DNA of 64,000 nucleotides from JADHMP01 sp016779985 (GTDB lineage: Bacteria > Bacteroidota > Bacteroidia > Flavobacteriales > Flavobacteriaceae): NCBI GenBank assembly GCA_016779985.1, contig JADHMP010000001.1, forward strand, positions 248,001 to 312,000, given 5' to 3'. Positions within the stretch are counted from its first letter, which is position 1. The number at the start of each line of letters is the position of its first letter. Below the pieces are notes generated by a model. It worked only from the letters and a program-made list of their open reading frames with translations. It did not search any database and had not been told where the DNA came from. Below, piece after piece: positions 59,550 through 64,000 of this stretch. Made by a program: the position numbers and the translations under genes.

Positions 59550-60599
59550 TTAAGAGTCTAATGCATTTTTACAATAGGCAATACATTTTTTAACTTCCTT
59601 AAGGACATCAGAATTTTTAGGTGTTTCGTATTCGTATTCTATTGTAGCCGGGAAGTCATATTTTTCATCACGCATCAATCGTAGCACTTCTTCAATGGGT
59701 GTGTCACCTTCTCCCCATGGTAAATTCAGTTGTCCTCTATTTGGACTTGTTTTGTCCTTAACGTGCATACTTTTTATGTGTTTGTGTTTATTTTTTAGTA
59801 TTTCTAATGGTTCTGTATTGCCCGCAGCCACATAATGTCCAATATCAATATTCATTGCATTATGGGTCGATTGTTTAAGAGCCACATCCCAAAAAGTGGG
59901 TGTTTGCTGGGTATGACCATGATAGGCAACAAATATATTTTCTTGTTGTGCAATTTTCCCAAGTCTGAGAGTGTGTTGGTCATCACTTGGATGTTCCAAA
60001 GTGACATGAGATGCTCCCAATGCCTTGGCGGCGCGCATTCCAAAGCGTATTTCTGTATCAGAATTACTTTTTCTAAATAAAGCTGGTTTGTAAGCATAAA
60101 TAGACACACCTTCAGCCTCATACATTTCTCTTAATTTTTCGTAGGGTTTTATAGATGCTTTTTCTAACCAACGTCTATTTTGTTTCTTATAAGATGCATA
60201 TTGTTTTTTTATATCCTTAAGCTGCCTTACTTCTTCTTCTGTTAAGGTGTTATGGCGTTCTTTTTTTTTGAGTTTATAAAGTAAACCACGATTGTAATTG
60301 CTGCTTGGTTTTCCTGCGAAATCTTCTGCGGGTCCCCCCATCATTTCAATATTTTTAATTCCACACTCTTTGATATAGCTGAGTGTAGCCTCCGCGCTTT
60401 GATCGTTTAATGATCTAAAAGAATAAGTAATCAACCCTAACTTTACACCATTGTAGGTCAACTTATTTTTAAATAGATTTGGGATGTATGTTGGAATACT
60501 GTAACTTAAAGTTGGAGCTATTGCCATAAAAGCAGAAGCAGATGCAGTTTGCTTTATAAAATTTCTCCTAGTGTTTGTTTGTTTGTTGTTCGTTTTCAT
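59550..60599 (-). CDS. Tat-exported TIM-barrel sugar isomerase/epimerase-like protein (set B)
   Basis: A 349-residue AP-endonuclease-2-family TIM barrel with twin-arginine signal TRRNFIKQTASASAFMAIAP. Candidate metal ligands lie in THVTLEHP... (here SHVTLEHPS), AYHGHTQ, MNIDIGHYVAAGN, HVKDKT and ATIEYEYE. An unusual basic helical insert (about 104-145: LLYKLKKKERHNTLTEEEVRQLKDIKKQY) sits after the early strands. I start at the ATG at 60599; a TTG precedes it directly. It is divergent from uxuA across a 57-base gap and probably co-transcribed with the set-B oxidoreductase. Confidence 0.88.
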   Translation of the reverse strand: MKTNNKQTNTRRNFIKQTASASAFMAIAPTLSYSIPTYIPNLFKNKLTYNGVKLGLITYSFRSLNDQSAEATLSYIKECGIKNIEMMGGPAEDFAGKPSSNYNRGLLYKLKKKERHNTLTEEEVRQLKDIKKQYASYKKQNRRWLEKASIKPYEKLREMYEAEGVSIYAYKPALFRKSNSDTEIRFGMRAAKALGASHVTLEHPSDDQHTLRLGKIAQQENIFVAYHGHTQQTPTFWDVALKQSTHNAMNIDIGHYVAAGNTEPLEILKNKHKHIKSMHVKDKTSPNRGQLNLPWGEGDTPIEEVLRLMRDEKYDFPATIEYEYETPKNSDVLKEVKKCIAYCKNALDS

Positions 60600-60656
60600 C
60601 AATTAAAATTTAGAACATTAATATACTACATTTTCCATAAACTCATTTTTTTTAGA

Positions 60657-61865
60657 ATGAAGAAAAATCTACATTTAAAAATATCTAAACAAGTAGTGAA
60701 AAAAAATAAACAACACATTTATGGGGGGCTTCGATGGTTTGGAAAAAAAGATCCATTATCACTTCTCCATTTAAAACAAGCAGGTGCAGAAATGATTATT
60801 AGTGCTTTGCATGATGTTCCTCTTGGAGAAGTTTGGGAGGTGTCAAGCATCAAAACGTATCAAAAAGAAATTGCTAAAAGTGGACTCGAATGGAAAGTTG
60901 TAGAAAGTTTGCCAGTGCATGAAACTATAAAATATCAGGGCTTGGGGTTTGAAGTTTTTATTGAAAAGTATAAAAAAAGTATTGAAAATCTTTCTAGTTG
61001 TGGGATAAACACAATCACCTACAACTTCATGCCAGTTTTAGATTGGGTTAGGACAGACCATCATTTTATCAATCAGGACAAAACAACAACATTGCGTTTT
61101 GATCCTGTAGCTATGGCTTATTTTGATTGCTTCATTTTAAATCGTTCGATGGCCCAAAAAGAATATGATTCTCAATTGATGGATGAGGTTAAAAAATTTG
61201 CTCAGACTATTTCTGAGAAGGAAAAGGAACAACTCAAAAAAAATGTGCTTCTAGGTTTACCAGGAAACCAACATCGCTTTACCATTGAAGAACTCAAAGA
61301 AAAAATAATCCCTTATCAATCAATAAATGCATCGCAATTAAGAGAAAATTTAATTTATTTTTTACGAGAAATTATCCCTGTTGCAAAAGCGTGTGGAGTC
61401 AACCTGGCAATTCATCCTGACGACCCCCCTTTTTCTATTTTAGGGCTTCCTAGGATAGTGAGTACTTCAGCAGATTTAGATTTTTTGTTTACAACTCTCC
61501 CAGAAATAGAAAATGGACTTTGCTTTTGTTCGGGTTCACTAGGGGCAACTGTCAATAATGATTTAAATTATATTTTTAATTCACATCAAAGCCGCATTCA
61601 TTTTTTGCATTTTAGAAATGTTGATTGTTTTCCTGATGGTTCTTTTAATGAATCAGCTCATTTGTCAGGAGACCACAATATGCGAAACTTAGTAAAACTT
61701 GCTGTTGACGCCGCTAAACAAAGAAAGGTTGTACTTCCCTTTAGACCCGATCATGGCTTTTTACAAGCTTTTGAAAAACAGTATAGATTCTATCCGGGTT
61801 ATTCACTCCTTGGACGAATGCAAGGTTTAGCGAGTCTTAAAGGATTAGTTTTGGGGCTTTCTTAG
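60657..61865 (+). CDS. uxuA: D-mannonate dehydratase
   Basis: UxuA dehydrates D-mannonate to 2-keto-3-deoxy-gluconate in glucuronate catabolism. The 402-residue protein has the family start YGGLRWFGKKDPLSLLHLKQAGAE. It continues with YNFMPVLDWVRTDHHF, LAIHPDDPPFSILGLPRIVS with metal-binding His/Asp, CFCSGSLGA, and FLHFRNV followed by HLSGDHNM. I start at the ATG at 60657; a much longer frame reaches back over the divergent gene. It is followed after 36 bases by xylB. uxuB and uxaC are not in the window. Confidence 0.94.
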   Translation: MKKNLHLKISKQVVKKNKQHIYGGLRWFGKKDPLSLLHLKQAGAEMIISALHDVPLGEVWEVSSIKTYQKEIAKSGLEWKVVESLPVHETIKYQGLGFEVFIEKYKKSIENLSSCGINTITYNFMPVLDWVRTDHHFINQDKTTTLRFDPVAMAYFDCFILNRSMAQKEYDSQLMDEVKKFAQTISEKEKEQLKKNVLLGLPGNQHRFTIEELKEKIIPYQSINASQLRENLIYFLREIIPVAKACGVNLAIHPDDPPFSILGLPRIVSTSADLDFLFTTLPEIENGLCFCSGSLGATVNNDLNYIFNSHQSRIHFLHFRNVDCFPDGSFNESAHLSGDHNMRNLVKLAVDAAKQRKVVLPFRPDHGFLQAFEKQYRFYPGYSLLGRMQGLASLKGLVLGLS

Positions 61866-61881
61866 TTGCTTATTTTTCTAT

Positions 61882-61889
61882 TATATTTG
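61882..61889 (+). promoter_or_regulatory. Predicted -7 box of xylBA
   Basis: TATATTTG fits TAnnTTTG and ends 12 bases before the xylB ATG at 61902, in the short gap after uxuA. It suggests xylose genes can be expressed apart from uxuA. No -33 TTG at good spacing. Confidence 0.4.
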
Positions 61890-61901
61890 ATTTTTTTCAA
61901 G

Positions 61902-63383
61902 ATGTATTACATAGGATATGATATTGGGAGTTCATCAGTTAAAATTGCATTAGTTGATGCAGAATCGCAAAAAGCGCTTCACATAATTAATGAACCTCAA
62001 ACAGAAATGCCCATTAAAGCCATTCAATTGGGATGGGCAGAACAAAACCCGTTGTTATGGTGGAAGCACATTTGCGAGGGTACAAAAAGAATTATTGCGG
62101 AAGCTAAAATTGACTCAAAAAAGATAAAAGCTATCGGGATATCTTACCAAATGCACGGGCTTGTAGTGCTTGATAAAGAAAAAAAATTATTGAGAGATTC
62201 CATCATTTGGTGTGACAGTAGAGCGGTTAGCATTGGAGAAAAAGCAGCAGAAGATTTAGGCGAAACAAAATATGGTACTCAATTGTTGAATGCCCCAGGT
62301 AATTTTACGGCATCAAAGTTGAAATGGGTAAAAGAAAACGAGCCATCCCTTTATGATCAAATAGCCTATTATATGTTGCCAGGTGACTATATTGCTTTTC
62401 AACTCTCCGGTGAAATAGCCACCACAACAAATAGTCTTTCTGAAGGAACCCTTTGGGACTTCAAACACAATGAGGTAGCCAATTGGTTATTAGAATATTA
62501 TGGCATAGATCCAGCATTGACTCCTACACTAGTGGATAATTTTAGTGATCAATGTAGCGTGAGCAAAAGTGGTGCTGATGCCACAGGTTTACCAATAGAT
62601 ATTCCGATTCGCTATAGAGCAGGAGATCAACCTAACAATGCTTTGGCTCTCAATATTCTTCAGCCAGGAGAAGTGGCGGCAACAGGAGGAACTTCAGGAG
62701 TACTTTTTGCCGTAACGGACCAACCCAATGCTCAAGAGTATCATAAATACAATCATTTTGCACACGTAAACTACACTATTGATGAACCTCGATTAGGAAA
62801 ATTACTGTGTATAAACGGAGCAGGGATTCAGTACAGTTGGTTGCGAAAAATAACACAAGAAAATGAGTTTTCCGAAATGAATTCTCTTGCCAATACTGCA
62901 CCCATAGGTTGTGACGGACTGGTCAATTTATCTTTCGGAAATGGAGCTGAGCGAATGTTTAACAACAAAAATATTGGGGCACACCTGATGCATTTGAACT
63001 TAAATAAGCACAGTAGGGGACATCTTTATCGTGCAGCCCTTGAAGGTGTTGCTTTTGCCTTTTTTTATGGTTTAGAAATAATGATTAAAGATGGTTTGCC
63101 CATCAATATTATTCGTGCTGGAAATGATAATCTTTTTCGATCAGAGCTTTTTTCAAATACATTAGCCACATTAGTGGGCCATGAAATTGAAATTTATGAT
63201 ACGACTGGCGCCGTTGGTGCTGCCCGAGCTGCAGGGATAGAACAGGGCAAGTTTGAAGATTTTCAAGAGCGAACAAATAGCCTTGACAGAGAAACCACAT
63301 TTTCGCCTGAGCATCAAAAAGAACCCTACCTAGAAGCCTATGCCCGCTGGAAAGAAACTTTACAAAAAATAATAAACCAATAA
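61902..63383 (+). CDS. xylB: Xylulokinase (FGGY family)
   Basis: XylB phosphorylates D-xylulose to xylulose 5-phosphate. The 493-residue protein has the ATPase phosphate loop YIGYDIGSSSVKIALVD at the N-terminus and the xylulokinase substrate motif ISYQMHGLV (about 79-87). It also has YRAGDQPNNALALN with the catalytic Asp and ATGGTSGV (adenosine binding), and the C-terminal FGGY region IIRAGNDNLFRSELFSN. I start at the ATG at 61902, which fits the promoter; an earlier frame begins right after uxuA. xylA follows after 11 bases, so the two form a xylose operon. Confidence 0.94.
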   Translation: MYYIGYDIGSSSVKIALVDAESQKALHIINEPQTEMPIKAIQLGWAEQNPLLWWKHICEGTKRIIAEAKIDSKKIKAIGISYQMHGLVVLDKEKKLLRDSIIWCDSRAVSIGEKAAEDLGETKYGTQLLNAPGNFTASKLKWVKENEPSLYDQIAYYMLPGDYIAFQLSGEIATTTNSLSEGTLWDFKHNEVANWLLEYYGIDPALTPTLVDNFSDQCSVSKSGADATGLPIDIPIRYRAGDQPNNALALNILQPGEVAATGGTSGVLFAVTDQPNAQEYHKYNHFAHVNYTIDEPRLGKLLCINGAGIQYSWLRKITQENEFSEMNSLANTAPIGCDGLVNLSFGNGAERMFNNKNIGAHLMHLNLNKHSRGHLYRAALEGVAFAFFYGLEIMIKDGLPINIIRAGNDNLFRSELFSNTLATLVGHEIEIYDTTGAVGAARAAGIEQGKFEDFQERTNSLDRETTFSPEHQKEPYLEAYARWKETLQKIINQ

Positions 63384-63394
63384 ATCAAAAAGAA

Positions 63395-64000
63395 ATGATA
63401 ATAACAGGAAACCAAGAATTTTATAAAGGAATTGGAAAAATTCAGTATGAAGGAAAAAACTCTGATAATCCTTTAGCCTTCAAATATTATAATCCAGATC
63501 AAGTTGTAGCTGGAAAAACAATGAAAGAACACTTCCGTTTTGCGGTGGCCTATTGGCATACCTTCTGTGGACAAGGGGGAGATCCTTTTGGACCTGGAAC
63601 ACAACAATTCCCATGGGACCAAGCCTCAGACCCAATGCAAAGGGCAAAAGACAAAGCAGATGCCGCATTTGAATTCATTACTAAAATGGGATTTGATTTT
63701 TTCTGTTTTCACGATGTAGATTTAGTGGAGGAAGCTTCTAGTTTGGTAGAAACAGAAAAACGCTTAGAGCGAATCACAGAATATGTTGCACAAAAGCAAA
63801 AGGCCTCAGGGGTAGAGCTCCTATGGGGAACAGCGAATTGTTTTTCTAACCCAAGTTATATGAACGGGGCGGCTACTAATCCAGATTTTAATGTAGTAGC
63901 TCGTGCTGGTGCTCAAATAAAAATGGCTATAGACGCGACCAATTCCTTAAACGGACAAAATTATGTGTTTTGGGGAGGCCGAGAAGGCTATATGTCGCTT
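63395..64000 (+). CDS. xylA: Xylose isomerase, 3' end cut by window
   Basis: XylA converts D-xylose to D-xylulose. 202 residues are visible from the ATG at 63395 to the window end, about 45 percent of the usual 440. The start ITGNQEFYKGIGKIQYEG, FAVAYWHTFCGQGGDPFGPGT, and FDFFCFHDVDL with the catalytic His are all characteristic of the class II enzyme; LLWGTANCFSNPSYMNGAATNPD follows. It lies 11 bases after xylB. Transporters and the rest of the operon lie beyond the window. Confidence 0.96.
   Translation, partial: MIITGNQEFYKGIGKIQYEGKNSDNPLAFKYYNPDQVVAGKTMKEHFRFAVAYWHTFCGQGGDPFGPGTQQFPWDQASDPMQRAKDKADAAFEFITKMGFDFFCFHDVDLVEEASSLVETEKRLERITEYVAQKQKASGVELLWGTANCFSNPSYMNGAATNPDFNVVARAGAQIKMAIDATNSLNGQNYVFWGGREGYMSL

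Noticed and set aside
1..64000. CRISPR array, insertion sequence, prophage or toxin-antitoxin system
   Set aside because: No regularly spaced repeats, transposase, integrase or phage genes were found, and gene content and composition are uniform. MazG here is the NTP pyrophosphohydrolase, not part of a MazEF pair.

Overview
The window is a gene-dense, AT-rich stretch of chromosome from a member of the Bacteroidetes, most probably a marine-type Flavobacteriaceae. The evidence is the gene content and the promoters. Family-typical genes include gldI, tandem DUF368 genes, DUF3810, DUF5606, DUF5683, an OstA-like protein, an Oar-like TonB-dependent receptor, and an OmpA protein with thrombospondin-3 repeats. 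Many genes are preceded by the Bacteroidetes -7 box TAnnTTTG, and canonical Shine-Dalgarno sites are scarce. I see no rRNA, insertion sequence, prophage or CRISPR array. Most of the window looks like vertically inherited core genome.

Layout. 1-3638: a partial tsaC/sua5 and dapD on the minus strand, then a tight plus-strand run ruvX-def-DUF5606-mazG. 3645-21390: a long minus-strand run. It holds a DHH phosphoesterase, gldI, a cyclophilin-FKBP fusion, DUF3810, a TrmH-type methyltransferase, bifunctional spoT, fur, purA, an OstA-like protein, a class III aminotransferase, a TPR protein, two DUF368 transporters, aroE and a DUF349 protein. 21480-23683: ndk, then recF, a lipocalin-like protein and DUF721. 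23883-29925: plus strand, with a TPR protein, ribH, a 98-aa membrane protein, mutL, two rhomboids and an EEP-family hydrolase. 29922-37192: minus strand, with WbqC, lepB, dapB, DUF5683, parB, parA, a DivIC/FtsB protein, a cytochrome c and a PQQ-type sugar dehydrogenase. 37459-44192: katG, a large Oar-like receptor and an S1/P1 nuclease. 44218-52348: two tRNA-Pro genes, a PadR-PspC pair, oxyR, a cyclophilin lipoprotein, a NUDIX hydrolase, an acyltransferase, Cu/Zn SOD, DUF3089 and a PNPOx-family protein. 52453-64000: a sugar-metabolism region. It has two sets of Tat-exported Gfo/Idh/MocA oxidoreductases with TIM-barrel isomerases, galE, an SDR, the OmpA-TSP3 porin, and uxuA-xylB-xylA, the last gene cut by the window edge.

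How the genes work together. Several genes belong to common pathways: dapD and dapB (diaminopimelate/lysine), aroE (shikimate), purA and ndk (nucleotides), ribH (riboflavin), and recF, mutL, ruvX and parAB (DNA maintenance). Envelope biogenesis and quality control is strongly represented by the OstA-like protein, DUF368 lipid-carrier flippases, lepB, rhomboids, three periplasmic peptidyl-prolyl isomerases including GldI, PspC and OmpA. Oxidative defence appears as katG, an OxyR with both redox cysteines, and a lipoprotein SOD within about 13 kb. The right end points to use of uronates and xylose (uxuA, xylA, xylB) beside a periplasmic sugar-oxidation module.

Nothing in the window is clearly a wholly new system. 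The best leads are the Tat-exported oxidoreductase/isomerase sets, the paired operator-like sites at the PadR promoter, widespread very-short-leader promoters (including one at a start-codon-sharing divergent gene pair), tandem DUF368 genes, the fused signal peptidase, and several conserved small proteins of unknown function. All family assignments were made by reading the sequence without database searches.
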